A DNA stretch of 64,000 nt from Euptelea pleiosperma (GCA_035048495.1 CM068553.1:30652978-30716977), one strand, 5' to 3'; counted from the stretch's first letter, positions 12,593-25,214 are shown. Notes: a model not told the origin generated them from the sequence alone. A program made the numbers and translations.

Positions 12593-15301
12593 TGAAAGTT
12601 GGGTTTTTCAGTGTCGTTAGGATTCGACTCTGACTTTCCACTGTGGAAGAATTGCCTATTTTTGCAGATAAAGAAGTATCGGATCAAATTAAAAATATTG
12701 CTGAGATTAGGGTTAGTTTGCGCCAATTTAGAACATGAAATGATGAATTTTTCTCAAAAATTGTTAAAAATAAAAGGATGGAAGGGTGAGAATGGTGATG
12801 AGAATGGTTCAAAACATGCTTGATTTTAGAGTGAGAAAAATTACAACCATATCGGAAAATGATGAAACAAAATTAACTTTATTAATCAAATTGAGTAGCA
12901 TACAACTAGTAAAAAGAAATCAAAACAAACATTGAACAACTGCTCCAAAAAGTAATAAATGAGAGAGATAGAGAGAGAAACAAGAGAGAGAAAGTAAGGA
13001 GTGATTTTAGAGAGAGAAGTAAAGAAAGAAAAAGAGAAAGAGAGATAAAGTAAAGTTTAGAAAGAGATTTCTAGAGAGATAGAGATTGAGAGAGAGAAAG
13101 TAGTGGTTAGAGAGAGAAAGTTAAAAAACCTAAGAGTTTGTAGAGAGAGAAAGGTAAATAATGAGAGAAGGTTAGAGAGAGAAGGTGGTAGAGAATAGAG
13201 AGATCTACAGAGAGAGAGAGAGCTAGAGAGAGAAAAGAAGAGTAAATTTTGGAGAGAGAAAGAGAGAAGATTTACCTATACAACTTACCTCTAAGGAGCA
13301 GCCAAGGATGGACGATGGAGTTGTGGTGGTTACCGGCCAGCCAATGAGAAGATGGTGGTGTTGTGATCGGCAAACAAAAGATAGTTGCAGGTGACCGAAA
13401 TCAGTGAAGACGTTGCTGATATGGTGGCTCAGGAGGTTGCTGTCCAGCGTGCAACTTGTAGGTTGACCACACCCTGGTTGAAGGTGGTTCACCCGAGATG
13501 CCAGTTGCTGGTTCAAGCGGTGGTGCACCGCCTTGCCGACCTGATGAAGAAGATGACCTACGAGTGAAGAAATCATCCGGAGAAGAGGAAGAAGGCGCTT
13601 GCTGGATCAGGCAGTGCATAGAGGATGTGCACGTTGCAAGCCGTGGAAGAGGGAGGCGGAGCAAGGAGGCGGAGTTTGGAGGATGGCCAACAGTTGCATG
13701 TTCCTAGCGGAGGAGGAAGGACGGTGGTGTTGCTGGAGGCGGAGTGGCAGCAATGGTGCTGCACGCAGCAACAAGCAGTGCTGTACGCAGCAACAAGCGG
13801 TGCTGCACGCAGGCAGAGAAATAGGCAGAGGAAGCAGGGTTGCAGGTGGGCGTGCAGGCGGAGGTGTAAACTGGAGGAACAGCAATGTCGTGGGCGGCCA
13901 TGGAAGATGAATGTGCAGGCGAGTTGCAGGCGAGAGGAGGAGCTCGCAGGCGGAGGTGCGGGCAGAGATGCAAGGTGGAGGCGCAGGACGGTGTTCCTAC
14001 TGGCGCTGTGCTGCACACAGGCAGAAGAGAGAGCAGCGGCGGAAACAGGAGAGAAGAAGCAGAAGAAGAAGAAGAACCAGAAGGGGAAGAAGGAGAAGAA
14101 GAAGAGGACGAGCTTGCCGGAGTTGCAGGATCTCGTCGGAAAAAGATGAAGAAGAAGAAGAAGAAGAAGAGGAGGAGGAAAGAAGGAGAGGGGGAAGACG
14201 GTGAGAAGAGTAGGGTTCGCCCCTCCTCCTCTCTCCTTTTATACCCCTCTCCATTAATGGAAAATGGGTATTTTTGAATTAAAAAAATAATTTTTTTTCT
14301 TTTTTTTAGGAAAGGGTTTGTTGGGTTAATAGGCTATGGACCGTGGGTTTGATGGAGGTGAAGGGGACCGTTGGATTTAGATCCAACGGTTGGGATTTGA
14401 ATGGGCGCAGGTTAGGTGGTTTAATAGATGATTAGGATGGGAATGGGGTTGCTGAGGGCGAGATGGTGGGCCGTGTGATCCGATAAGGAGATCGTGTGGT
14501 GTTTAGGGTAGGTGTGATGTGATTAGGGTGGATTAGGGTATGGGAGTGTGATTGTTGCGATCGTCTTGTGTGATGGGAGAGTTAAGAAAATCTAACGGCT
14601 AGGATTAGATGGTGGGCGAATGAACGTATGATGATGGTGGATGTTAGCTGTGAGCTGTTAGATCATGAAGAGGGAGAGGATGAAGGATGACCGCGGTATA
14701 GAGAAAGATTAGGGTTTAGAGAGAGGAGAGAGAAAATTAGGAGAGATGAGAGAAAATAATAGAAAATACAGAGAAAAGGGTTGGCAAAAGGTCTTGAACC
14801 CTAATCTTCAACATATATTTTAGTCAGCTTCACCAATAGAGCAGGACAACATCTCTTGTCATTTCATGTGGCTTTCAAGGCTTTAGATCGTCCCTTGGTC
14901 ATCAGCTCTCTCGCTCTCGTGGTTCTTTGGGCCAGCTCTTCGATCCCCTTGTTCAGACCGTACTCGGCCCATATCTTCTAATCATAGCCTATTTGCTCTT
15001 TAAGCTCTGATAATGGGCTTCCATGATCGATGTGGGCTCGCAAGTCTTGAGAATCGTCCAATTGGGGTTTCCTACGATAGAAGAAGCGAGTAATGAGACT
15101 TAATCAGAACGGCTTAATATCTAGACTTCTAAAAATATATTTAATGCAGGCAAATATACAATTTCGTCCAGAAAAATGTGTTCTACGCAATGAAAGAGAC
15201 TATCATGTAGAAAAGTGGATAAATAGAGCAATTTTACATAGCAGAGTGCGATAACGCAAAAAGGATAATTGCTTAAAATAAGCACTTTTGAGTTAATGTC
15301 A
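12593..15301. mobile_element. Solo LTR B of very-long-LTR family (2709 bp)
   Basis: Starts TGAAAGTTGGG and ends AATGTCA. The flanks GTTAT (12588-12592) and ATTAC (15302-15306) are both one transition from GTTAC, which is what the uninterrupted Athila gag codon context requires, so this is a decayed 5-bp TSD. The same internal order as copy A: GA-rich tract (12955-13260), purine-rich/AAG block (13560-14180), tRNA-like block (14783-14850). Long frames across the AAG repeats are spurious. Confidence 0.8.
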
Positions 15302-16573
15302 ATTACCTATAGTCAAAGCTGAGCAAGCGAATGCACTTAATGCATTTCGGAAACCCAATCCGAACAATAACCCATATAGTGACACCTACAATCCTGGTTG
15401 GCATTACCATCCGAATCTCTCATGAAAGCAACCACAAGGCATTGGGGGATCATCATCCTTCCCAGGACCCAGTCAGTACCCCTCCCATACTCAACAGTAC
15501 CCTCCAAGTAACCATTTTACTCAAGGTAACCATGTTGTTGCTCCACCACTAGTTTCCATGTTATATCAATTCATGCAGACCCAACAACAAAACTATCAAG
15601 CCCAAATCCAAACTAATCAGGCTTATACTCAGGCTATAGCCAAAATTAAAGTCCAGCTTGGTCAAATTGTTGCGTCAGTAGGAGGGAGAGAGAGAGAGAG
15701 AGGGCAATTTCCCAGTCAAACAGTTCCCAACCCCAAGGGACAACTCATTGCTCAGATTGCTCCCAAGGGCCAATTCGAAATTGGTAACAATTTAGGAGTA
15801 CCCCATAATGATGTCCAGGCCATTCACACTGTACAGTCTGGTAGGCAAGTGGACAACAGAGTCCAACTTCTCGAGGAAACCTGTGATGATGAAACTATTC
15901 AAAATAAGGATAAGGGGCATCTGGCCCAAGAAAAGAAGAAAAGAGATCAAGTTCCTTCGGTTGAACCTCCAGTCAAACCTTATGAACCAAAAGCTCCATT
16001 TCCTCAAAGGTTACAAGGTCATAGGAAGAATGCTCACTTTGATGGGATTTTAGAAGTATTTAAAAATGTTCAAATCAACATAACCTTCCTAGATGACATC
16101 AAGCAGATCCCTTCCTATTCAAAGTTTTTAAAGGACCTCACTACCATCAAGAGGAAAACCTGTATTCCTCATGTAGCTGTCATGGCTGCTCAAGCCTCGT
16201 GTCTCATCCAACAGACAATTGCTCCAAAATATAAAGATCCTGGATGTCCTACCATTTCCATAAGAATAGGAGACACTATGGTCGAGAAATGCCTTCTGGA
16301 CTTGGGAGCAAGTGTGAACCTTTTACCCTACTCTGTGTACCAACAATTAGGTTTGTGGGAGTTGAAACCCACGGATATCACTTTGAGCCTCGCAAATAGG
16401 TTCGTAAAGATTCTCAAGGGAATTATAGAAGATGTGATCGTCAAGGTCAATGAGTTTTACTTCCCTGGATACTACTTTGTTGTCCTAGAAACCGACCCAG
16501 TCATGAACCCCGCTAGTCACATTCCTATGATTTTAGGCCGACCATTTCTTGCCACTTCCGATGCAGTTATCTG
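15302..16573 (+). pseudogene. Athila gag C-terminus and protease
   Basis: Resumes the gag reading frame after solo LTR B (KAEQANALNAF..NPYSDTYNPGW), with a stop near 15420. The frame 15558-16574 then runs through a Q-rich linker and a K/E/P-rich stretch to the aspartic protease, with the DLGASVNLLPYSVY active-site block typical of Athila and the downstream ILGRPFL motif at about 16535. A stop at 16572 separates it from the next segment. Confidence 0.85.
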
Positions 16574-17039
16574 ATGTCGGAATGGAATAATGACTTTGGC
16601 ATTTGGTAATATGACGGTCCAACTCAATGTGTTCCACAATAGCAACCAATCCCATAAAACGGATGACCACGAGGAGATCCACATGATAGAGACATTGATC
16701 GGTAATTCTTTTGAAGAGTCTCGTTACACTAATCCCCTAGAGAAGTGCCTTGCCCAGTTTGGCCTTGATGTCAATGTTGATGAGTCCATTAGAGAGGTCA
16801 ATGCCTTGTTAGACTCAGTACCCCTCATGGACATTGGTGGGTGGAGATCAAGGGTAGAACCCTTACCAGTTTCCACATCTGTGCCCATCCTATCCATTGA
16901 ACCACCCAAGTTGGAGCTCAAACCTTTACCTGAAACGTTGAAGTATGTCTTCCTTGGCAATGCAGAGACCTTACCTGTCATAATTGCCTCAGGTCTAAAG
17001 AATGAACAGGAAGGAAAGCTCATAAATGTTCTTCAATAA
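16574..17039 (+). pseudogene. Athila pol spacer between protease and RT
   Basis: The frame 16590-17039 matches the expected segment between PR and RT of Athila Pol (GNMTVQLNVF... LEKCLAQFG... PPKLELKPLPETLKYVFLG..ETLPVIIAS). A stop at 17037 interrupts what would be a continuous polyprotein. Confidence 0.8.
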
Positions 17040-17876
17040 CATCATGAAGCTATTGGGTGGACCATAGCCAATATCAAGGGCATTAGTCCCTCTGTGGTGA
17101 TGCACCAGATTCATTTGGAAGAAAATGCTAAAACCTCGAGAGAACCACAAAGGAGATTGAACCCTGTTTTGAAAGAGGTAGTACGTGCAGAGGTCATGAA
17201 GTTACTCGATGCGGGTATCATATACCCCATCTCTGATAGTCAGTGGGTCAGCCCTATTCAAGTCGTTCCTAAAAAATTTGGTGTTACAGTCATTGCAAAT
17301 GAAAATAATGAGTTGGTCCCAACTCGAGTCCAGAACAGTTGGCGAGTGTGCATCGACTGCCGAAAATTGAATGCCATGACTAGGAAATATCATTTTCCTC
17401 TGTCTTTCATCGACCAAATGTTAGAACGTCTTGATGGTCATCCGTACTACTATTTCTTGAGTGGTTATTCTGGATATAACCAAATTCCTATTGCCCGTGA
17501 GGATCAAGAGAAAACAACCTTTACCTGTCCATTTGGTACCTTTGCCTATCGTCGCATGCCCATTGGGTTATGCAATGCACCAGTTACATTTCAGCGGTGT
17601 ATGTTGAGTATTTTCTCAGACATGGTGGAAAGATTTTTAGAAGTCTTCATGGATGATTTCTCCATTTTTGGGTCTAGCTTTGAGGAATGTCTTCATCACT
17701 TGACGCTTGTTCTAGAATGTCGTAAGGAGAAAAACTTAGTGCTTAATTGGGAAAAATGTCATTTCATGGTCAAATCTGGTATAGTCTTGGGCCACATCGT
17801 GTCAAAGAAAGGAATAGAGGTCGATAAAGCCAAGGTAGACTTAATTGCGAAACTTACCACCTCCAAAAACTATTAG
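17040..17876 (+). pseudogene. Athila reverse transcriptase
   Basis: Continues with KGISPSVVMHQIHLEE and the RT palm/fingers: VSPIQVVPKK, WRVCIDCRKLNAMTRK, FIDQMLERL, GYSGYNQIPI, TFTCPFGTFAYRRMP, and the catalytic box FMDDFSIFG in place of YxDD, which is normal in Athila. A frameshift near 17870 moves the rest of Pol to another frame. Several substitutions (CIDC for CIDY, LSGYSG for LDGYSG) mark decay. Confidence 0.9.
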
Positions 17877-19817
17877 AGAGGTGAGATCCTTCTTAGGCCA
17901 TGCTGGTTTCTACCACCGCTTTATCAAGGATTTTAGCAAGATCTCGAAGCCCATATGCGATCTTCTGGCCAAGGATGCTTCCTTTGAGTTTACTCCTACA
18001 TGTTTGAAGGCATTTGAAAGGCTAAAAACTGAGTTAACCTCGGCACCCATTATTCGACCTCCTGATTGGAGTGTCCCATTCGAGGTAATGTGTAATGCAT
18101 CGAACTACACCATTGGTGTTGTTTTGGGGCAGCGAGTGGAGAAACTCCCCCATGTCATTCAATATGCGAGAAAGACTCTGAACGACGCACAACTCAATTA
18201 TTCAACCATGGAAAAAGAGTTGTTGGCTGTCGTCTTCGCTCTAGACAGGTTTTGTCCCTACTTGATAGGATCCAAGGTCATCATTTTTACTGATCATGCC
18301 TCCCTAAAATACCTTCTCACAAAGAAGGATGCTAAGGCTCGTTTGATCCAATGGATCTTATTGCTGCAAGAGTTTGATCTCGAGATTCGAGATAAAAAGG
18401 GTGCTGAAAATGTGGTTGTCGACCACTTGTTTAGAATGATAATTGAACCATCCGTAGAGTCGTTGCCCATGACAGAGAGTTTCCCTGATGAACAACTAAT
18501 GTCGATTTCCAATACTGATGTTTCGTGGTACGCTGATATTGTTAATTACCTTGTCATAGAACAAATGCCCGATCATTGGATCAAACAAGAGCGGTCCCGT
18601 TTCCTAGCTAGGGTAAAATGGTATTTTTGGGATGACCCTTATCTATTCAAATACTGCCCTGATCAGATCATCAGAAGATGCATCCCCGATTATGATCAAA
18701 GGAAGATTCTCTCATTTTGCCATGACCAAGCATGTGGTGGTCATTTCAGTGGGAAAAAGACCGCTGCAAAAGTCTTGCAGTGTGGTTTTTATTGGCTTAC
18801 CTTATTCCGAGATTCTCACAATTATTGCAAATCTTGTGATCGATGCCAAAGACTAGGAAAAATCTCCAGAAGAAATGAGATGCCTTTGAACCCAATCCTT
18901 ATCGTTGAAATTTTTTATGTTTGGGGCATCGATTTTATGGGACCATTTCCCATGTCATACGGATACCAATATATTCTCGTCGCAGTCGATTACGTATCCA
19001 AGTGGATAGAGGTGATAGCATGTAGGACCAATGACCACAAAGTGGTGGTTTAGTTCCTCAAAGAGAATGTATTTGCTCATTTTGGCAACCCCCGTGCAAT
19101 CATTAGTGATGGGGGTAAACATTTTTGCAACCGTGTCTTTGAAACCTTAATGAGGAAGTATGTCGTCACTCACAAGGTTAGTACACCTTATCACCCACAA
19201 ATGAGTGGACAGGTGGAGATTTCCAATAGGGAGATTAAATCCATACTTGAGAAAATGGTTAACCCCACCCAAAAAGATTGGTCACTTCAGTTGACTGATG
19301 CATTGTGGGCATACTGTACTGCTTTTAAAACTCCCATTGGGATGTCTCCATATCGGTTAGTCTTTGGCAAGGCTTGCCATCTACCTGTCGAACTAGAACA
19401 CAAGCGTATTGGGCAATGAAGCACCTTAATTTTGATCTTGACAAGGCAGGAGAGAATAGGAAACTTCAACTGGATGAGCTTGAAGAGATCAGAAATGATG
19501 CCTATGACTGTGCAAAAAGGTACAAGGACCACATGAAGGCTATGCATGACAAGGTTATCCTTCATAAGGTTTTTTATCCCGGTCAGAAGGTCCTACTGTA
19601 TAATTCTAGATTGCATCTATTTCCTGGTAAGTTGAAGTCACATTGGATCGGACTCTACATTGTGCAAACAATTCATCCGCATGGTGCAGTAGAGGTCCAA
19701 AATACCAATGATGGTAGTACTTTCCAAGTGAACGGACATCGTTTGAAACCATACCTTGAATACCTGAACCCAGAAGTTGAGGAAATACTTCTAGAAGATC
19801 CTGTATATCAGGATTGA
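17877..19817 (+). pseudogene. Athila RNase H and integrase
   Basis: The 17845-19053 frame holds the RT thumb ([14 protein letters not shown]), RNase H (FEVMCNAS with Asn where the catalytic Asp of MCDAS is usual; [35 protein letters not shown]) and the integrase HHCC finger and first Asp (WGIDFMGPF). An in-frame stop lies at 19051. Integrase continues (ISDGGKHF, then [16 protein letters not shown] with the Glu). A frameshift near 19400 leads to the C-terminal IN/GPY-like part ending in a stop at 19815. All DDE residues are visible, but the chain is broken at least twice. Confidence 0.9.
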
Positions 19818-20654
19818 TCCTTTCTCTCACTTGAGAATGACTTTCTTGTACATTATTTTTTTTTATTGCATAATAGTTTATTTATTTGTTCTATCCCTAT
19901 GATGTTATCTTACCTCCTCTATCTCTTTGTGATTTCTCAGTGTTTATGATGCTCCATTGTTGAAACATTGAGGACAATGTTTGATCTAGGTTGGGGTGTG
20001 TGGATTCGTGTCTCATTTTAAGGATAATATCTGTTAATAGTATTTGACTATTGCATTCCTCATTTCTTTTTTCAAAAAATTTTTTTTTGAAAAATTGAAA
20101 AAAAGGTAGTTATGATTTTTTTTTCTTGCTTGCATTTCTTCTATTGAGATATTAAATTATGGATTATGAAGGCATATGGTGAAAACTCTAAACAGCCAAA
20201 TTCTGATGTTTTAATACTAAGTCCTTATTATTAACTCTCAAGCAGTGAATTTTTGAAACTTTTTGATATTTGAAAAGTCCACTACACATCTGATGGATTA
20301 CTAGAGTTTAGGTTAACTTTAGTGGTTGTGACCTAATGATTGTCTTGGAGTGTTAGGAAAGACCAAGTCCAATGAACTTTATTTAACTGGTTCATTCGGT
20401 TGGCTGGGAAAGAAGAAAAACAGAACTGGGTATAAATACGTTTTGGAAAGCAACCAATGAATTACATTGGGTACATCGAAAAGGGCTGTGCATTTCCTTT
20501 ATATTGTATTGAAAAAAATTCTCTAGTATAAAAAAAAGGGGAAGTGTTGAATATGGTGAAGAAGTGTCAAGAACATGAAAGTTTCAATGGTTCTTGTTTC
20601 TGAAAAATAGGGTGGAAGCCGTTGTTGTAAAAAAATAAGTAAGTTGGAATATCA
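19818..20654 (+). other. Athila 3' region after integrase, no ORF
   Basis: Contains the usual post-integrase sequence (GAGGACAATG..GGTTGGGGTG at about 19970-20000) and AT-rich non-coding DNA. Athila elements often carry an env-like ORF or long non-coding 3' region here; none is seen. The sequence stops at 20655 where a minus-strand Copia LTR begins (left flank TATCA); no Athila 3' LTR was found downstream. Confidence 0.6.
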
Positions 20655-21895
20655 TGAAATAACCGCCGGTCCGTTCTCTTTAATCGAAAATACCTAGAAG
20701 GGGGTGTTGATTAGGTATTTAAAATTAATTATACCTAAACAGTTTTACTGGTCTATGGTAGGGGAGAAAATCGTATGCCTTAGTTGTTTGATAAATGATT
20801 ATCACAACCGACTCAAATCAAATATACCTCCGTAGTATCTTTTTTTTCGTCGTTTGGTCTAATCAAGATAGATAGCGGAATACAAACAAACAATCACACA
20901 AGACAAGAGATTTTTATGTGGAAACCTTAGCCAAGGAAAAACCACGAGACCACGTCTAGAGGGAAAGTATCACTAACTGGAAAGTTGAACAAAACAAAGG
21001 TTACCTACGCAGTACCGTTGCAAATACAACTTCCAACCTTAGCCAAGGCCTACTGCTGATGCGTCCACATTATCTGAATCAACGCTACGAGTCCACGTGC
21101 GTCCTCCCAGCCAAGAAGCCTTGTCCGCTTGTTCAGTTTGGTACACCCCAAACCTATCGTCAATCGGCCACTCCGATTTTAATTCTCAACACTTCAACCT
21201 TTGCCGAAGGTGAATGATTCAATACACCCTGAACCCTAGGTTGCTCAATGGTGTTGAGTCACACTGGTACACTCAGGCTACTAGGTCAAATATCTAAGTG
21301 GAAGACCTAAGCTGAGGAATGGATCAAGCACTTAGCTTCACTCAAGAAGAGGAACAAGCTCACAAGATGTTTATGAGATAAAAATACTTCTCACTTTTCG
21401 AATGGACACTCTAATAAATAAACATTTTCTTCTCTCTCTTGAAGTGTAGAAGTGTCAAAGTGTGTTTAGAGAAGGTATAGAAGGGTTATATTTATAGAAT
21501 TCGTAACCCTGAGCCTTGTAGAACGTGGGTTCGTGGGAACTAGAATTTTAGATTTGAGAAAGACTCAATCCTTGTGAATTCCAATCGATTGTACTCTGGG
21601 TCCAATCGATTGGGTTTTTGGTCCAATCGATTGGCCTTGTACGAATGGCAATTTCCGTCGTAAATCCAATCGATTATACATAGTCCAATCGATCGAACTT
21701 AAATAAGTTTCTATCCTGTAGGCTCTAATCGATTTTATAGAGGTCTCCAATCGATTGGGTTATGATCATGTTCTGTCTCGTAGACTCCAATCGATTGTAC
21801 AGATGTGTCCAATCGATTGGGCTTTGATCATGTTCTGCCTCGTAGCCTCCAATCAATTTTACATAGTCGTCAAATTGATTGGTCATCTCATATTC
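20655..21895 (-). mobile_element. Truncated minus-strand Copia LTR
   Basis: Begins TGAAATAACCGCCGG, the reverse complement of the family's LTR 3' end, and aligns with 7032-7856 and then 10813 onward without the nested solo LTR, confirming that insertion site. It includes the TATA (about 21487-21500) and a palindrome array (21580-21885). Homology stops at about 21890, where sequence of the plus-strand Copia 3' region begins; the rest of the LTR has been deleted. Confidence 0.75.
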
Positions 21896-23160
21896 AGTTC
21901 AGTAGTCTTCTTCTTGAGTATCATCTGTTGCATTGAATCGTTGGGTACAACATTGAGCCACCTGGCCATAGTGCTCATGTGAACATGGATCGACTACAGC
22001 TTCTTTATTATTTGGGTACCGGCTTTGTCATTGACATACCTCGATTCATGTTTAGGGTCATGGCTAGAGCTGGTAATAATTTGGTGAATCATCCTTGTCT
22101 TCCATTTCTTTTACTTTAAAGCACTATTCTACTTCATCTTGATGTGCCTATTTCCAAGTCTGAGGTCATCTATACACCCATGAGAACTGTTGGACACTCT
22201 ATTATCTGGAAGAGTATGTCCCAAGTTCGTCCAGTCACTGAGGTTCCTCTAGAGTATGATGACATCCTGGATGCAGATATGCAGCCTCCTGATATACATC
22301 CTCACTACTCATTAGAGTCCTTGCATCATCTGATGATAGGTTTTGATCAACGTCTCAGGGCACATGAGGAGCGGACATCTCAGAGATTTAGACAGTTGGA
22401 GGAACAACAGACTACTAGGTTCGATAGGATGACTGGCACACTGACTGACATGTAGCGATACATGGAGTATCAGTTCACCTTGATGGGGTTTGGTCAACGC
22501 CCACCATTTCCTGAACCAGACCAGCATGATGGTGCAGGACCATCTTCTTAGTCTCTTCATGGGAGTTTCTGTTTGAGTTATCTGTTATTTGATTTATGAT
22601 TATTGTACACAGATAAACTCATGTTTCAGTTTATGGTTATACTTTGTATTTATGTTTGCTGATCTGTATCAGAGTATACCTTTTATCTTATGATATGACA
22701 TGTTACTATTTGTAGTTTGTTGTACTTCTTATTGTACTTGTGTTTCATGATAATATCCAATGCATGTTATTTATCTACTTATATTTCTGTACCTTTGTCA
22801 TTCTGTGACAAAAAAGAAGAGAGAAAAATTATAGAGGTAAACAAATAGATGCATGAGATAGGGGGAGAAAAATTTAGGGAGAGAAAAATTGTTACATTAT
22901 TTTTTAATTTCTCTACCTTGTGATTTGCATAATTAGCTCACTGCAATTTTAATTATTTATCTATTTTTGCCTATGATATTACATGGTATGTTGTGTTGGC
23001 AGAATGTGTAGGGAATAGATCAAAATTTTTATTATTATTATTATATGTTTGTTATCTTCGAGGGATTATGAGATAGTGAGTGAATCATGTAAGGGAGTGG
23101 GATTGTAATTCTTTTTTATTGTTAACTCTTTATATGATTAATTTTTTGTCACAGAATTGC
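21896..23160 (+). pseudogene. 3' ORF remnant of Sirevirus-like Copia
   Basis: Plus-strand sequence immediately upstream of the PPT and 3' LTR. The frame 22144-22455 encodes a coiled-coil, Q/R/E-rich stretch (HEERTSQRFRQLEEQQTTRF) preceded by degraded coding sequence. Its position fits the extra 3' ORF or gag-like tail known downstream of pol in Sirevirus-type Copia elements; the sequence is too worn to name more closely. 22560-23160 is AT-rich non-coding. Confidence 0.5.
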
Positions 23161-23173
23161 CAAAGGGGGAGAT
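23161..23173 (+). promoter_or_regulatory. Polypurine tract
   Basis: CAAAGGGGGAGAT directly before the TG of the 3' LTR, the standard Copia PPT position and the conserved AAGGGGGAGAT form seen in Sirevirus-like elements. Confidence 0.85.
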
Positions 23174-24590
23174 TGCAAAGAATAATTTCATATTCTAGTT
23201 TGGCAAAGATTTCGTATGACATAAAACATTCTTGTAACTGTTCCTATGAGCACCACTGTAGCGTTGAAGATGTTATGGTAAGCATACTTCATCGACTACG
23301 TGAAGACTAAGACAAAGACAACAAGAATCAGACAGTTGACGACATGAGTCATCTGAGTAACTGCCCATTTGTCCATTAAAGATCGTGCGCGCTCGCATAG
23401 GAAGGTAAGTGACTTAGTGACCATAGGAATATGTTTTAAATGAATAAAATATAATGGTCAAACCAAGTCAGAGGATAGACCCGAATCTAGTCAAGATTTT
23501 GACTATAGGCGTATGTCCAATCGATTGGATCTTCCTGATCAATCGATTGGACACTACAGAACATAAACTTTAAAGAGTCTGATCAATTGGACCCTTGGTA
23601 CAATCAATTGGATTTACGAAGGAAAAATCCATCCTTACTGGCCCAATCGATTGGACCTAAAGTACAATCGATTGGACTGTGCGAGAATGTCTTTTCAAAT
23701 CCGAAATTCTAGGTTCTAGATTCCCTACCTCTTTTATGACTCAGGGTTACAAAACTCTATAAATATAACCCTTCTCTGGACTTACAGATTACAAATTAAC
23801 ACTCAGAAGAGGGAGTTTTATTTATTAAGAGTTCTCATTTAGAAGAGAAAAGTTCAAAGCTTTATTACTACTTCTTGAAAGCTTTTATCTTTTCTTTGAT
23901 CATAGCTTAGAGCTTGATCTCCACTCAGCTTAGGTTTCCCACTTAGAATCTTAAATCGAGTAAGTCTGAGGTACTAGTGCATCTCAACACTATTTGAGCG
24001 ACTTGGGGTTCATGGTGTACTGAATCCTTCACCTTCAGTAGAGACTGGAGTGCTGAGAATTAAGATCGGGGAGTATTAATCGAAGGTAGGTTTGGGTAGT
24101 AACAAACTGAACAAGCAGACAAGGCTTCTTAATTGGGAGGGCATGGAATCGTAGCGTAGATTTAGAGGACATGGATGCATGGGTGGTGGTCCTTGGCTAA
24201 GGTTGGAAGCTGCATTTGTAATAGTGCTTCGTAGGTAACTTCTCCCTAGTTTAACTTTCCAGTTAGTGATACTTTCCATCTGAACGTGATCCCGTGGTTT
24301 TTTCTTGGCTAAGGTTTCCACGTAAAAACTCTTTGTCTTGTGGATATTTGATTGTTGTTCCATTAATTGTATTGGTTAAATCAAACTACGAAAAGACAAT
24401 ATACCACGGAGGTATATTTGATTTGAATCAGTTGAGATAATCCTTATCAATCAACTAAGACATGAGACTTTATCACATTATCTTGACCAGTAAACTTGTG
24501 ATAGGTTAGATTAATTTTTGAGTACCTAATCATCCTAATCATCCCCCTTCTAGGTATTCTTGAGTAAAAGAGAACGGGCCGGTTATTACA
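23174..24590 (+). mobile_element. 3' LTR of plus-strand Sirevirus-like Copia (1417 bp)
   Basis: Starts TGCAAAGAATAATT at the PPT and ends GGTTATTACA. It contains a short palindrome array (23515-23675), TATAAATA at 23758-23765 and a long R/U5-like region shared with 1440-2218. Its mate is the truncated LTR at 917-2218; together they bracket the whole nested cluster. Confidence 0.8.
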
Positions 24591-24899
24591 CATGCCCCAA
24601 TGATTATAGGAGAGGCTGTAGAGCTATCAGAGTCAGAGATCTGCCTAACCCCAGTCATTTTTGTAGGTACCGTATTTTTGGGCTTATGAGTTGATGACTC
24701 GTGTCCCTGACATGGTACAGGGTGTGTGCCAAAAATTGACATATAACACCTCGATGCTTGCGTGAATAGATGAATCGACGGGACTTGAGAGAGACAACTA
24801 TCAACTTTTAGAAATATGTCAGATTCATCAGAGAACGACACGTGTTAGACAAGACATCAAGGGAAATATGTCTCGGAAAATGTTTGTATCGAGATACGA
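24591..24899. other. Unassigned sequence after nested cluster
   Basis: No coding frame or recognised repeat. The end, from about 24840, leads into the 52-bp tandem array and resembles the region upstream of similar arrays at 35390 and 63180 (minus strand), so it may belong to the LTR of that family. Confidence 0.35.
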
Positions 24900-25214
24900 C
24901 AAGTTCATCAATAAATTTTTCGGTTAAGGCATTCAACCCTTCTCGACAAGTCCTTCATCAATACACTTATCAGTTAAAGCATTTAACCCTTCCCGGCAAG
25001 TCCTTCATCAATACACTTGTCGATTAAGGCATTAAACTCTTCCTGGCAAGTCCTTCATTAGTGCAGTACTTGTCGGTTAAGGTATTCAACTCTTCTCGAC
25101 AAGTCCTTCATCAGTGCACTTGTCAGTTAAGGTATTCAACCCTTTCTAGCAAGTCCTTCATTAGTGTACTTGTCAGTTAAGGCATTCAACCCTTCCCGGC
25201 AAGTCCTTCATTAA
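24900..25214. repeat. Tandem array of ~52-bp units
   Basis: About six units containing GTTAAGGCATTCAACCC and GGCAAGTCCTTCAT. Related arrays with the same words (TTCCCGGCAAGT, TTCAACTC) occur at 35420-35760 and, on the minus strand, 62860-63180, next to other LTR-like sequence. They are probably an LTR-internal minisatellite of one Ty3-like family. Confidence 0.65.

Noticed and set aside
13223..14277. Frames up to 174 codons on both strands
   Set aside because: Purine-rich repeat region of solo LTR B; the translated products are low complexity (polyE/K/R or polyS/L) and overlap on opposite strands.
24900..25214. Possible CRISPR-like array of regularly spaced repeats
   Set aside because: Repeats are degenerate, directly abutting and without unique spacers, in a plant genome; it is a minisatellite.
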